Source: an uncultured Pseudomonadota bacterium (GTDB taxonomy: Bacteria > Pseudomonadota > Alphaproteobacteria > UBA9219). Taken from it: 64,000 bases of DNA. The position numbers were made by a program, and so were the translations under genes. The stretch spans positions 1 to 64,000 of the forward strand of contig CAIPYM010000053.1 of assembly GCA_903869345.1 (NCBI GenBank). Direction: 5' to 3'. A model generated the notes under the pieces. That model had not been told where the DNA came from, ran no database searches, and worked only from the letters and a program-made list of their open reading frames with translations. The number at the start of each line of letters is the position of its first letter. The first letter of the stretch is position 1. Below are positions 55,672-64,000 of this stretch, in pieces.

Positions 55672-57252
55672 TTAGTCCTCGAACTTCAAGGCGTGGGCGC
55701 TGACAACGCCCGGAAGGGCCTTGAGTTTCGCAAGCAGGCCCACCGGGATGGCACCGTCCACCGCGACAAGCGCCATGGCGTTTTTCCCAGGCTTGCTACG
55801 TCCGAGCGTGAAGTTTGCGATGTTGACCTTGGCTTCGCCGAGCGCCGTACCGAGGCGACCCACAAAGCCGGGTTTATCCTCGTTGTGGATCAGCAGCATG
55901 CTGGGCGTGAGCTCGGCCTCGCACATCAGATCATCCAGTCCGACCACGCGCGGCGCGTGGTTGAAGAGGCTCCCCACGACACAGGCCGTTCCCTTGTCGG
56001 TTTCGACCTTGAGGCGCACGAGCGTTTGGTAATCGCCCGCACGTTCATGCTTGGTCTCACTCACCGCAATCCCACGCTCCTTCGCCAAAGCGGGCGCGTT
56101 CACCTGGTTCACGCCTTCGAGCGAGGGCGACAGAAGCCCCTTCAGCAACGTGTTCGTCAGCGGCTTGGGGTTGAGCGTCGCCGCGTGGCCTTCGTACTCG
56201 ACGGTCACAGCCTTGATCGCGCCTTCCAGCATTTGCCCCGCGAGGCTCCCCAGTTGCCCGACAAGCGCCAGGTAGGGGCGGAGTTTCGGGGCTTCTTCGG
56301 CCGAGACCGAGGGCATGTTGACGGCGTTCGTCACGGCTCCCGTCAGCAAGAAATCACTGATCTGCTCGGCGACTTGCAGGGCGACGTTTTCCTGCGCTTC
56401 CGTTGTCGACGCTCCAAGGTGGGGCGTGCACACGACGTTCGGTTGGTTGAAGAGGATGTTCTGTTTGGCGGGTTCCTCAGCGTACACGTCCACCGCTGCA
56501 CCCGCGACGTGGCCGCTTTGCAGAGCCGCGAGAAGGTCGGGCTCCACCACCAAAGCGCCACGGGCACAGTTGATGATCCGCACGCCTTTCTTGCACTTCG
56601 CAAGGTTGGCCGCGTTGATGATCCCCCGCGTTTGATCCGTGAGAGGTGTGTGCAACGTGATGATGTCGGCCCGCGCGAACAGGGCGTCCAGCTCCACCTT
56701 CTCCACGCCCAGGCTCGCGGCCCGTTCAGCCGAGAGGAAGGGATCGTACGCCAGAACGTGCATCTTCAGGCCAAGGGCGCGGTCGGCCACGATGGAGCCG
56801 ATGTTCCCGCATCCGATGATGCCCAACACTTTGCTGGTGAGCTCAACACCCATGAACTTGGTCTTTTCCCACTTTCCGGCGTGCGTCGACGCGTTGGCCT
56901 CAGGGATCTGGCGAGCGAGAGCGAACATCATCGCCAGCGCGTGCTCGGCGGTTGTGATGGAGTTGCCGAACGGCGTGTTCATAACGACGATTCCACGGGC
57001 CGTGGCAGCGTCTTTATCCACGTTGTCAACGCCGATTCCCGCGCGTCCAACGACTTTCAGGTTCTTGGCGGCGGCCAACACATCTTTAGTCACCTTGCTG
57101 GCTGAGCGAATGGCCAAACCGTCATACGCGCCGATGATGGCAAGGAGTTCCTCGGGCTTCAGGCCGGGTTTGTAGTCCACGTCAACGCCGCGCTCTTGAA
57201 AAATCGCGACAGCGCGAGGGGACATTTTGTCGGAAATCAGAACTTTGGGCAT
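55672..57252 (-). CDS. serA: D-3-phosphoglycerate dehydrogenase
   Basis: First step of serine synthesis: oxidises 3-phosphoglycerate with NAD. 526 residues, the long form. Substrate domain, then NAD-binding LGIIGCGNIGSIVADRALGL, with active-site Arg in NCARGALV, Glu in DVYAEEP and His in TPHLGAST. An intervening domain (about 315-450) and a C-terminal ACT domain (SMLLIHNEDKPGFVGRLGTAL) allow serine feedback. The ATG at 57252 starts the canonical PKVLISDKMS. Follows serC on the same strand with a family B repeat between them. Confidence 0.96.
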   Translation of the reverse strand: MPKVLISDKMSPRAVAIFQERGVDVDYKPGLKPEELLAIIGAYDGLAIRSASKVTKDVLAAAKNLKVVGRAGIGVDNVDKDAATARGIVVMNTPFGNSITTAEHALAMMFALARQIPEANASTHAGKWEKTKFMGVELTSKVLGIIGCGNIGSIVADRALGLKMHVLAYDPFLSAERAASLGVEKVELDALFARADIITLHTPLTDQTRGIINAANLAKCKKGVRIINCARGALVVEPDLLAALQSGHVAGAAVDVYAEEPAKQNILFNQPNVVCTPHLGASTTEAQENVALQVAEQISDFLLTGAVTNAVNMPSVSAEEAPKLRPYLALVGQLGSLAGQMLEGAIKAVTVEYEGHAATLNPKPLTNTLLKGLLSPSLEGVNQVNAPALAKERGIAVSETKHERAGDYQTLVRLKVETDKGTACVVGSLFNHAPRVVGLDDLMCEAELTPSMLLIHNEDKPGFVGRLGTALGEAKVNIANFTLGRSKPGKNAMALVAVDGAIPVGLLAKLKALPGVVSAHALKFED

Positions 57253-57314
57253 GGGATGGGTCCTTTCGTGCAGAGAGTAAGGGGACAAGAGGGGATGCGG
57301 CGTAAAAGGACCAC

Positions 57315-57425
57315 CCTTGCGAGGCCCTGAAAGGGCCGTGGCGATCCAGGGAAACCTTTTGAGCCCCCTGGATTGCTTCGTCGGCCTTCGTCTCCTTCGG
57401 AGACGGGGGCCTTCTCGCAATGACG
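57315..57425. repeat. Family B repeat between serC and serA
   Basis: Left half from CCCTTGCGAGGCCCTG to GGCGATCCAGG and right half CCCTGGATTGCTTCGTCGG through TTCTCGCAATGACG, with an inner palindrome (TCTCCTTCGGAGA). It lies inside the serC-serA intergenic space (190 bases), so the transcript would carry this structure. Confidence 0.8.
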
Positions 57426-57442
57426 ATTCCTTTGCCGTTGTT

Positions 57443-58627
57443 TCAGGCTGCCTTGCGGAGCGTGCTGGCACCTTCCGCGTAGGACCAATCGATCCACGCG
57501 GTGAGAGCCGCGATATCGCTGGCCTCCGCCGTTGCGCCGCACCAGATCCGAAGACCGGCGGGAGCATCACGGTAGCCGTTGAAATCGTAGCCTGCGCCTT
57601 CGGCCTCAATCCGGGCCACAAGCTTTTTGCAAAAGCCCAGTTGGTCCTCGGAGCTGAGATCCAAGAACGCCGGATCCACAATCTTGAGGCAGACCGAGGT
57701 CGGTGACCGCGAGGCTGGATCCCGCGCGAGGAAATCAATCCACGGCGTTCTCTTCACCCAGGCCTCGACCGCGGCAAAGTTCGCGCGCGTGCGGGCGATT
57801 GTGCCCTTCTGCCCACCAACCGATTGCGCCCAGGCCATCGCGTCCAGCACATCTTCCACGCAGAGCAGGGAGGGCGTGTTGATCGTCTCCCCTGCAAAGA
57901 TGCCTTCGACCACTTTGCCCTCTTTCGTCATGCGGAAGAGCTTGGGCATTGGCCAGGTGGGCTTGTAGCTTTCCAGCCGCTCCACGGCGCGGGGGCTGAG
58001 GATCAAGATCCCGTGCGCACCTTCCCCGCCCAGGCACTTTTGCCAGCTGTACGTGATGACGTCGCACTTGGCCCAGGGGATGGGCATGCCCAAAACGCCC
58101 GAGGTCGCATCGCACAGCGTCAGCCCCTCGCGGGTATCGGGAATCCAATCGCCGTTCGGCACGCACACGCCGGACGTCGTCCCGTTCCAGGTGAACACGA
58201 CGTCATGTGTGAAGTCCGCTTGCGTCAGGTCAGGCAGTTCCCCGTAGGGGGCAACGAAGGACCGCGTGTTCGGAAGCTTGAGCTGCTTGGTGATGTCCGT
58301 CACCCAGCCTTTGCTGAACGATTCCCACGCGAAGACGTCCACGGGGCGCGGACCCAAAAGGCTCCACATCGCGGCCTCAAACGCGCCGGTGTCCGAGCCC
58401 GCCATGAGCCCCACGCGGTAGTCCGCCGGAAGTTCCAGAAGGGCTTTGGTGTCGTCGATAACTTTCTTGATACGTCCCTTGCCGAGCTTGCTGCGGTGCG
58501 AACGACCGAGTGATTCCGTGGGCAGGGCCGCGAGCGACCAACCGGGCCTTTTGGCGCACGGGCCGCTGGAGAAGTTCGGACAGCGGGGACGAACGGTTGG
58601 CTTGGAATCCGAAGAAGGAGACGACAT
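57443..58627 (-). CDS. serC: Phosphoserine aminotransferase
   Basis: PLP enzyme making phosphoserine from phosphohydroxypyruvate and glutamate. 394 residues, the alphaproteobacterial subtype: [48 protein letters not shown], and the PLP lysine in [20 protein letters not shown]. Partner of serA downstream. A hairpin leader precedes its ribosome binding site. Confidence 0.96.
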   Translation of the reverse strand: MSSPSSDSKPTVRPRCPNFSSGPCAKRPGWSLAALPTESLGRSHRSKLGKGRIKKVIDDTKALLELPADYRVGLMAGSDTGAFEAAMWSLLGPRPVDVFAWESFSKGWVTDITKQLKLPNTRSFVAPYGELPDLTQADFTHDVVFTWNGTTSGVCVPNGDWIPDTREGLTLCDATSGVLGMPIPWAKCDVITYSWQKCLGGEGAHGILILSPRAVERLESYKPTWPMPKLFRMTKEGKVVEGIFAGETINTPSLLCVEDVLDAMAWAQSVGGQKGTIARTRANFAAVEAWVKRTPWIDFLARDPASRSPTSVCLKIVDPAFLDLSSEDQLGFCKKLVARIEAEGAGYDFNGYRDAPAGLRIWCGATAEASDIAALTAWIDWSYAEGASTLRKAA

Positions 58628-58653
58628 GGTAAAGACCCCTTACACGCTTGAAC

Positions 58654-58673
58654 GTGGCTCGGTGGGGAGCCAC
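58654..58673 (-). promoter_or_regulatory. Hairpin in serC leader, candidate serC-motif RNA
   Basis: GTGGCTC and GAGCCAC (58654-58660 and 58667-58673) form a 7-bp stem with a 6-base loop, 27 bases before the serC start. A serC RNA motif upstream of serC-serA is described in Alphaproteobacteria; I cannot verify that this hairpin matches its consensus. Confidence 0.5.
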
Positions 58674-58835
58674 AACCCGCGCCGACGCTAGGCCCGCCCA
58701 AGGGGGTAAGTCAACGCCGGGATGACACGCCGGAATGACAGACCTTTGCTAATGCTAACAGTGCCTAGAGTGTTTTTCGGCTCAACGTAACATCCCTCGT
58801 AGGCGCATCGAAAAACCGCATGGGAAGCGCGTGAA

Positions 58836-58844
58836 TTATGCATT
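58836..58844. promoter_or_regulatory. TTATGCAT operator candidate before XRE gene
   Basis: TTATGCATT, containing the palindrome ATGCAT, sits 20-28 bases upstream of the XRE start in an AT-rich patch. The same core is repeated before the next gene at 59457-59468. Confidence 0.4.
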
Positions 58845-58863
58845 TTTTCAAGGGTGGACAGGG

Positions 58864-59382
58864 ATGTTGCGCGTGCATACCGTCCAAGACGTCATGGTCA
58901 ATGCTGTCGCCCGCCTCCGAGCCGCCCGTGGATGGTCGCAAACCGCGCTTGCGCGGAAGCTACCCGGTTGGCACCAGTCCGATGTTTCGCGTGTCGAAAA
59001 GGGCAAAACACGCCTCACGGATCACGACATCCGCGACCTTGCGCGGGTGTTCCAGGTGACCGTTTCCGTCGTTCTGGGCGAAGAGGTGTCCGCCGAGCCG
59101 GGGCGTACACCTGCCCATCCCCCGGTCTCCAAGGGATTCCGGGAGCATGCTGTGCAGGTCGAATCCTCGCCCGCATTCCAAAGCTCGCTGAAAAGCCTTG
59201 CGCGGGGCTACGTGGCAGCGGCGTTGACGCGCCTGGACGAGCCGCCAACAAGTCGCAACCAGATTACGCGGGCGCGGGCGCGTCTGGCGGCGTACCTGGA
59301 GGCCGATATGCGGGCCGGGGAGGATGTGGACCATGATAAGATGGTGGTGTTGGCCCGCATGATTCTGGACGGGACGGTCTAA
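58864..59382 (+). CDS. XRE-family transcriptional regulator
   Basis: 172 residues. HTH domain about 12-70: ARLRAARGWSQTALARKLPG, WHQSDVSRVEKGKTRLTDHD, then a middle linker rich in Pro and a helical C-terminal domain (about 110-165, with YVAAALTRLDEPPTSRNQIT). Probably dimeric; no known ligand. The ATG at 58864 fits, though the frame extends to a GTG at 58831. It precedes an orphan gene carrying a similar operator-like motif, so autoregulation and control of the neighbour are plausible. Confidence 0.75.
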   Translation: MLRVHTVQDVMVNAVARLRAARGWSQTALARKLPGWHQSDVSRVEKGKTRLTDHDIRDLARVFQVTVSVVLGEEVSAEPGRTPAHPPVSKGFREHAVQVESSPAFQSSLKSLARGYVAAALTRLDEPPTSRNQITRARARLAAYLEADMRAGEDVDHDKMVVLARMILDGTV

Positions 59383-59440
59383 AACAAGGCCCTCCAACGT
59401 TCGGGAGAGCCGTTGAAGCGGTTGGGGTTCAAAAAATCCC

Positions 59441-59472
59441 TTGACGTTTTATGCGGTTTATGCATAAATAAA
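59441..59472 (+). promoter_or_regulatory. Promoter with TTTATGC direct repeats
   Basis: TTGACG (59441-59446) and TAAATA (59465-59470) are 18 bases apart. The spacer holds two TTTATGC copies (59448-59454 and 59457-59463), the second being the 12-bp palindrome TTTATGCATAAA (59457-59468). Likely promoter of the orphan at 59498 with an overlapping operator. Confidence 0.5.
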
Positions 59473-59497
59473 TCTCCCTTTCACGCCGGGAGGTTCC

Positions 59498-59827
59498 ATG
59501 GCCACACCTGCGAGGATTCGCACGTTTTTCGCCAACATCTGCAACGACACCATCGCGCGGTCGCCGTTGGATGATTACCTGGCGGGTTCGTTTGAAAACC
59601 GGGAGCTTGCCGTCCAGTCGCTTGCCGCGCCTCCCAGCGACGAGGACCGTGGACGAGCATGGGTGATCAACGCGGCCTACCGCTACACGCTTGTGATCAG
59701 TTTTGATGACGACGGCCAGCCACGTTTTCTGCAAGCCACAAACCTTCTGCCAGAGGTTCGCGCGTACGCTCGGGCACAAGGGACTGCGACTGGACGTTCC
59801 TCGCGCGACAAAAATCGGTTGGAGTGA
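59498..59827 (+). CDS. Hypothetical protein downstream of XRE gene
   Basis: 109 residues, unrecognised. Soluble, no cysteine beyond one (NICNDTIARS), and an amphipathic beta pattern in the second half (AYRYTLVISFDDDGQPRFLQ). GGGAGG lies before the ATG and a promoter with operator-like repeats is visible. Starts 115 bases after the XRE gene. Possibly regulated by it. Confidence 0.55.
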   Translation: MATPARIRTFFANICNDTIARSPLDDYLAGSFENRELAVQSLAAPPSDEDRGRAWVINAAYRYTLVISFDDDGQPRFLQATNLLPEVRAYARAQGTATGRSSRDKNRLE

Positions 59828-59963
59828 ATCAGGAAAGGACACGCGTTAAGGAAGAATCAACCTCTCGGGTGTACACTCGGGCGCATCGGCCGATTCGCGG
59901 TTTTCACAGGCTGCGTTCCTTCCTTCGGTCGCGTCTCGGGTTCATTCCTGCACGGGGGCTGAC

Positions 59964-60743
59964 ATGCTTCAAGGAAAATCGGCCGTTATCACGGGCTCCA
60001 CCAGTGGCATTGGGTTTGGAATCGCCAAGGTTCTCGCCCGCGCCGGGGCCAACATCATGCTCAACGGCTTTGCCGATGCCGCGACCATCGACGCGTGCAA
60101 GGCCGAGATTGCCGGACTGAACGTAAAGGTTGCGTTCAACCCGTGCGACGTGTCGAAAGCCGATCAGGTCGAAGGCATGATTGACTCGACCCTGCAGGCG
60201 TTGGGCAGCGTGGACATCATGGTCAACAACGCCGGGATTCAGTTTGTCGCCCCTGTTGAAGAGTTTCCCTTGGCCAAGTGGGACGCCGTGCTGGGCACGA
60301 ACCTTTCTGCGGCGTTCTATGCGACGCGCAAGGTTGTCCCCTTGATGAAAGCCAAGGGATGGGGGCGGATCATCAACATCGCCTCGGTTCAGGGATTGGT
60401 CGGGAGCCTTGGCAAGGCCGCCTATGTCGCCGCCAAGCACGGCCTTGTCGGTCTCACGAAAGTCGTGGGGCTTGAGACCGCCGGGAGTGGTGTGACGTGC
60501 AACGCCATTTGTCCAGGATGGGTTTTAACGCCGCTTGTGCAACAGCAAATTGACGCCATCGCCGCTCGGGATGGATTGGACAACACGGCGGCGTCGGAAA
60601 AACTGTTGTCGGAAAAACAGCCCTCGCTGCAGTTCGTCCAGACCGAGGATGTCGGGGCCATGGCCCTCTACCTCTGCTCGGACGCCGCACAGCAAGTGAC
60701 CGGCACCGCCCTCAGCATTGATGGAGGGTGGGCCGCGAGGTAG
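59964..60743 (+). CDS. bdhA: 3-hydroxybutyrate dehydrogenase
   Basis: Interconverts 3-hydroxybutyrate and acetoacetate with NAD, in PHB breakdown. 259-residue short-chain dehydrogenase: TGSTSGIG (10-17), NNAG (88-91), catalytic Ser141, Tyr154 and Lys158 (SVQGLVGSLGKAAYVAAK). The substrate-specific stretches NNAGIQFVAPVEEFP and FPLAKWDAVLGTNLSAAFY are characteristic of BdhA rather than FabG. Complements phaC at 43620. Confidence 0.93.
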   Translation: MLQGKSAVITGSTSGIGFGIAKVLARAGANIMLNGFADAATIDACKAEIAGLNVKVAFNPCDVSKADQVEGMIDSTLQALGSVDIMVNNAGIQFVAPVEEFPLAKWDAVLGTNLSAAFYATRKVVPLMKAKGWGRIINIASVQGLVGSLGKAAYVAAKHGLVGLTKVVGLETAGSGVTCNAICPGWVLTPLVQQQIDAIAARDGLDNTAASEKLLSEKQPSLQFVQTEDVGAMALYLCSDAAQQVTGTALSIDGGWAAR

Positions 60744-60750
60744 GGGATCG

Positions 60751-61935
60751 TTAACGATAGAGGGTGTCAGCCATAAGGCCCCTTGAATCAACCGTCCACG
60801 GCTGCGCGCCTGCGGCGACGAAGGGCGCGAAGACCTCGGGGTCGGTGCCCGTGAGCCAGGCCTGAACGCCCAGCGACGTCAGTTCTTCAAACAGCGCGGC
60901 GCGGCGAAGGGAATCCAAATGCGCGGCGATATCATCCAATAACACCAGCGGCGCAAGGCCGCGCGTTCGCGTCACAACGCGCGTGTAGGCCAGGACAATC
61001 GCGACCAGCAGCGCCTTTTGCTCGCCCGTTGAGCAGTGCGCGGCCAGGCACGCGTGAACGGGGTGCGTGACGCGCAAATCGCTCCGGTGCGGCCCGATCG
61101 ACGACAGGCCTTGTGCGGCGTCCTCGCGCCGGGCACTCGCCAACGCCTCGCGGAAATGATCTTCCACAACAAGCGCGGGGGTGCGATCCAGGGCTTCCTC
61201 GGCCAGACCCTCCAGCGCCAACTCCGCCTGAGGAAACGCGCTGGTGGTCTCCGGCATGACCGCCTGCAATTGGCGCACGAGGTGCCGCCGCGCGGCGGCA
61301 ATCGCCACGCCCGTTTGCGCCAGATCGTTTTCCAGCGCCCCGAGCCACGTCGTGTCCGCGACCCCGTCCCGCAGCAGACGCAGGCGCTCGCGCAAAGCGC
61401 GTTCGTAACGTTGCACGCGGCCCCCGTGCGCCGGATCGAAACTCGCCGCCAAGCGGTCCAGAAGCTTACGCCGCGCCCCCGGCCCCTCGGCCAACAGGCG
61501 GTCCATCGTGGGTGTGATCCAGGCCACCGCGACGTGCTCGCCCAGAGCCTGTTGGCTGGACACAGGGCGACCGTCCACGCGCAAAACGCGCCGTCCCGTC
61601 GGGCTCCCTTCCGGGTCGCGCCCGGTCCCCAGCGCCACGATCCCCGCCGAAGTCTCAACGTGCGCGGCGACGGCCCAGGGCTCGGCGCTGGTGCGGCACT
61701 GGAGGTCACCGCCCCCGGCGCGGCGAAGACCCCGGCCCGGCGCAAGCAAGCTAATCGCTTCCAAAAGGTTCGTTTTACCGCTGCCGTTGGGACCCGTAAG
61801 GACGACGGGGGAGCGGTCCACGGTCAGCCGCGCCTCGCGGTAGCTGCGAAACGCCCGCAGGGTCAGCTCCAGGACGGCCAGCGCCCGAGGCTCCTCCTCC
61901 AGGGCGGGGCAAGGCGAGGCGGCGGTGGACGGCAT
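60751..61935 (-). CDS. recF: DNA replication and repair protein RecF
   Basis: SMC-like ATPase loading RecA at gaps with RecOR. 394 residues: P-loop LTGPNGSGKTNLLEA (about 46-60), the LAPGRGLRRA segment, signature GEQKALLVAIVLAYTR and Walker B LAPLVLLDDIAAHLD. The first ~18 residues are a low-similarity extension, so the start may lie slightly later. Not beside dnaN or gyrB here. Confidence 0.93.
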   Translation of the reverse strand: MPSTAASPCPALEEEPRALAVLELTLRAFRSYREARLTVDRSPVVLTGPNGSGKTNLLEAISLLAPGRGLRRAGGGDLQCRTSAEPWAVAAHVETSAGIVALGTGRDPEGSPTGRRVLRVDGRPVSSQQALGEHVAVAWITPTMDRLLAEGPGARRKLLDRLAASFDPAHGGRVQRYERALRERLRLLRDGVADTTWLGALENDLAQTGVAIAAARRHLVRQLQAVMPETTSAFPQAELALEGLAEEALDRTPALVVEDHFREALASARREDAAQGLSSIGPHRSDLRVTHPVHACLAAHCSTGEQKALLVAIVLAYTRVVTRTRGLAPLVLLDDIAAHLDSLRRAALFEELTSLGVQAWLTGTDPEVFAPFVAAGAQPWTVDSRGLMADTLYR

Positions 61936-61983
61936 GCGCCCCTTCTCCCACGCGCCCTTCCCGCCGTCAACGCGGGGGACGGA

Positions 61984-63075
61984 TTAAGCCCCCGCCTCCC
62001 GTTTCAGCAACCCCAGGACATTCAGCAAGACGGTTTTGCGGTCGAGGTGGACGGTGTCGGCCTCGGCAAACAGGCGGGCGATGCGCTCGGCCAGGTCCAC
62101 CAAATGACCTGCGGGAACCGATGCCGCCAAACGCGCCGCGAACGCGGGCAGAGCGTGCGCGTCGGCTGCACTCGTGCCCGCCCCACCCGGACCTCCGCCA
62201 AGAACGGCGGCGCGTGCGGCACAGCGGAGCATGTCCACAATCAACGCGGTGATCAAACCAAACGCGCGGGAATCGGCCTTCCGGCTCACGCGGTCGGCCA
62301 GCGCGTGCAACGTCCCCCCATCGCCGCGCGACCCGGCGGCAAGCCACGCCACGATATCCTCGTAAAGCGGCACGATGCCGCTGGCCCGCAACCGCAGCGC
62401 AAACCCCGGACTGCCACGGGCAAGCTCCACCAGACGCTGCCCCTCTCTGGCGTCGGTCGGCCACGCCCCGAGGCGCTCCAGCGCCTGCCGCACGTCTTCG
62501 GGCGGCAACGGACCCAGAGGCATGACGCGGCAGCGTGATCGGATGGTCGTGAGCAACGTCCCGACCGAAGGAGCCGTCAGAAGGATCAGGGTCTTTGGAG
62601 GTGGCTCTTCAATGACCTTCAGCAGGGCGTTTTGGCCCGTGCGGTTCAGGGACTCGGCCTCCTCAATCAGGGCGACGCGCCAGCCGCCGCGCGTGGCGGT
62701 CTTGCTGAGAAAAGGCGTGAGTTTCCGGGCTTCTTCGACGGGCAACGTGTCGCGCGGGAGGCCCGTTTTCTCGTCCATCGGGCGGCGAAGGACGATCAGA
62801 TCCGGGTGGCTTTCGGCGGCGACCAAACGAGCGGCGGGTGTTTCCAGATCCACCTCGCGCGGGCCGTTGCGCCCGTCCGACAGCACGTAATGCGCCCCGT
62901 GCCACGCGAGCGTCGCCTTGCCGATTCCCGCCCGCCCCGTAAAAAGCCACGCATGCGGCATGCGGCCTGAATCGTAAGCTTGCGTGAACGCCTCGAGCGC
63001 CGCCGTATGCCCGACCAAAACGGGCGTCGCGGCGGAGGACGGGATGGTGACGGCAAGATCAGGATCAGCGGCCAT
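61984..63075 (-). CDS. holB: DNA polymerase III delta' subunit
   Basis: Clamp loader subunit. 363 residues: P-loop-like FTGRAGIGKATLAW (45-58), VALIEEAESLNRTGQNALLKVIEEPP, LTAPSVGTLLTTIRSRCRVM with the SRC motif, and a C-terminal helical collar. The usual zinc cysteines are absent, as in alphaproteobacterial HolB. Upstream on the same strand is yqeY. Confidence 0.9.
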   Translation of the reverse strand: MAADPDLAVTIPSSAATPVLVGHTAALEAFTQAYDSGRMPHAWLFTGRAGIGKATLAWHGAHYVLSDGRNGPREVDLETPAARLVAAESHPDLIVLRRPMDEKTGLPRDTLPVEEARKLTPFLSKTATRGGWRVALIEEAESLNRTGQNALLKVIEEPPPKTLILLTAPSVGTLLTTIRSRCRVMPLGPLPPEDVRQALERLGAWPTDAREGQRLVELARGSPGFALRLRASGIVPLYEDIVAWLAAGSRGDGGTLHALADRVSRKADSRAFGLITALIVDMLRCAARAAVLGGGPGGAGTSAADAHALPAFAARLAASVPAGHLVDLAERIARLFAEADTVHLDRKTVLLNVLGLLKREAGA

Positions 63076-63102
63076 GCAATGCCCCTTCTCGCCCTTGCCC
63101 CC

Positions 63103-63561
63103 TTAGCCCCCGAGCCGCGCCTTGACCTGCGGGCCGACGGTGGCGAAATCAAGGACATCCGCGTGCGTGGCTTTCAGCGCGGCCATCACCTTGCCCATGT
63201 CCTTCAGCGTCGTCGCACCCGTGGCCTGAATCGCGGTGGCAATGGCCGCATCGGTTTCCTCCGCGCTCAAAAGCCGGGGCAAGAAACGCTCAATCACGGT
63301 GATTTCGGCGGCTTCCTTTTGCGCGAGTTCCGGGCGGTGGCCCTGCTCGTAAAGCGTCATGGACTCGCGTCGTTGCTTGACCATCCCGCGCAGCATCGTG
63401 ACCAGCTCGGCGTCACCGACCCCTTGCGTGTTGCCACTGGGCCGGGCCGCAATGTCCAGGTCTTTGGCTTTCGCAAGAATCTGACGAACCGTGCCAACCG
63501 TCGTCTCATCCTTGGCCAACATCGCGACCTTCAGGGCTTGGGTCAACGTCTCACGAAGCAT
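63103..63561 (-). CDS. GatB/YqeY domain-containing protein
   Basis: 152 residues, the YqeY family related to the tail of GatB: MLRETLTQALKVAMLAKDET, LRGMVKQRRESMTLYEQGHR, EAAEITVIERFLPRLLSAEE and KDMGKVMAALKATHADVLDF. Thought to interact with tRNA or amidotransferase partners; the exact role is unknown. ATG 63561 has GGAGG upstream. Divergent from carA, the common alphaproteobacterial order. Confidence 0.93.
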   Translation of the reverse strand: MLRETLTQALKVAMLAKDETTVGTVRQILAKAKDLDIAARPSGNTQGVGDAELVTMLRGMVKQRRESMTLYEQGHRPELAQKEAAEITVIERFLPRLLSAEETDAAIATAIQATGATTLKDMGKVMAALKATHADVLDFATVGPQVKARLGG

Positions 63562-63646
63562 CGGGAACCTCCTTCTTACGCAAGGGAAAAACACCTCTCG
63601 GGATGGGTTGCCTCCTACCACGCGGGACGCCATAGTGCCAACCGCT

Positions 63647-64000
63647 ATGCTTCCCACGGACCCCTCTTTGGCGCTCGGCGCCCTTTCCCCACCCCCTTCC
63701 GGCACGACGGGGGCGCTTGTTTTGGCCGACGGCACAACGCTTTGGGGCCGGGGTCTCGGGGCCGAGGGGCACGCGGTGGGCGAGGTCTGCTTCACCACCG
63801 CCATGAGCGGCTACCAAGAAGTCCTGACCGACCCCAGCTTTGCGGGCCAAATCATCACGTTCACGTTCCCGCACATCGGCAACGTGGGTACGAACCCGGA
63901 CGACCTGGAAAGCAAGCGTCCCGCCGCCCGAGGGCTTGTGATGCGGGCGCATCCGACCGAACCCTCCAACTGGCGCGCCAAAGAGCCGTTGGAGGCGTGG
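63647..64000 (+). CDS. carA: Carbamoyl-phosphate synthase small subunit, partial
   Basis: First 118 codons; the gene runs off the right end of the window. The N-terminal CPSase domain is clear: GALVLADGTTLWGRGLGAEG, GEVCFTTAMSGYQEVLTDPS, FAGQIITFTFPHIGNVGTNP and the RGLVMRAHPTEPSNWRAKEP stretch. Supplies glutamine-derived ammonia to the large subunit for arginine and pyrimidine synthesis. The glutaminase domain lies beyond the window. Confidence 0.95.
   Translation, partial: MLPTDPSLALGALSPPPSGTTGALVLADGTTLWGRGLGAEGHAVGEVCFTTAMSGYQEVLTDPSFAGQIITFTFPHIGNVGTNPDDLESKRPAARGLVMRAHPTEPSNWRAKEPLEAW

Noticed and set aside
58831-58863. GTG start for the XRE protein at 58831
   Set aside because: It would place the putative operator inside the coding sequence; ATG 58864 has better local context, though the choice is not certain.

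Overview
The window is a GC-rich chromosomal segment of an alphaproteobacterium. The class follows from gene content: the rpmF-plsX-fabH block, a DUF1491 protein coupled to surE, an alphaproteobacterial-type phosphoserine aminotransferase (serC) next to serA, yqeY divergent from carA, an OlsB-type N-acyltransferase, and a polyhydroxybutyrate system (phaC and bdhA). The order cannot be fixed from sequence alone; Rhodospirillales or Holosporales relatives are possible. Almost all of it is core metabolism and information processing, with a few more AT-rich islets of acquired DNA.

Layout. 1-1050: a palindromic repeat array around an orphan gene. 1197-3736: a fused MGS-like/amidohydrolase gene that has lost its 3' end, facing a secreted HExxH metalloprotease in an AT-rich islet. 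3885-18950: galU, pth, rplY, prs, hisG, purC, rsmE, ppiD, a dsbA-family gene, accB-accC, prfA, fabH-plsX. 18993-31203: rpmF, tRNA-Phe, sodB, a PfkB kinase, aroA, lepA, a flippase-like membrane protein with a periplasmic binding protein, murC-murB, glmM. 31343-35512: bioD with a small membrane protein, then a type II restriction-modification island (M converging on C-R, with recognisable C-boxes) followed by a decapitated EamA transporter. 35606-46970: olsB-like gene, rpmI-rplT, a polytopic glycosyltransferase-like protein, leuS, rlmN, a small lipoprotein, phaC, DUF1491, surE. 47160-59827: clpX, a REC-EAL phosphodiesterase, hisS, a DUF2786 protein, an M28 pseudoenzyme candidate, a coiled-coil protein, recX, serA, serC, an XRE regulator and an orphan. 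59964-64000: bdhA, recF, holB, yqeY and the 5' part of carA.

Two families of dispersed palindromic repeats sit between genes: family A, a GC-rich dimer built on ATTCCGGC-TTTC-GCCGGAAT and its GTCCCGGC-GAAG-GCCGGGAC partner; and family B, TCATTGCGA...CAATCCAGG with an inverted second half. One family A copy lies in the presumed 5' coding part of rlmN.

Most noteworthy: (1) a C-protein-controlled R-M system with a double C-box before C-R and a single matching box over the M promoter, laid out like Esp1396I; (2) a glutaminyl-cyclase-like M28 protein in which two expected zinc ligands are Asn; (3) a CarB-like MGS domain fused to a metal-dependent amidohydrolase, cut off at its 3' end by a rearrangement; (4) an XRE gene and a downstream orphan sharing a TTATGCAT operator candidate; (5) a hairpin leader before serC. 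No CRISPR array, insertion sequence or rRNA operon was seen.
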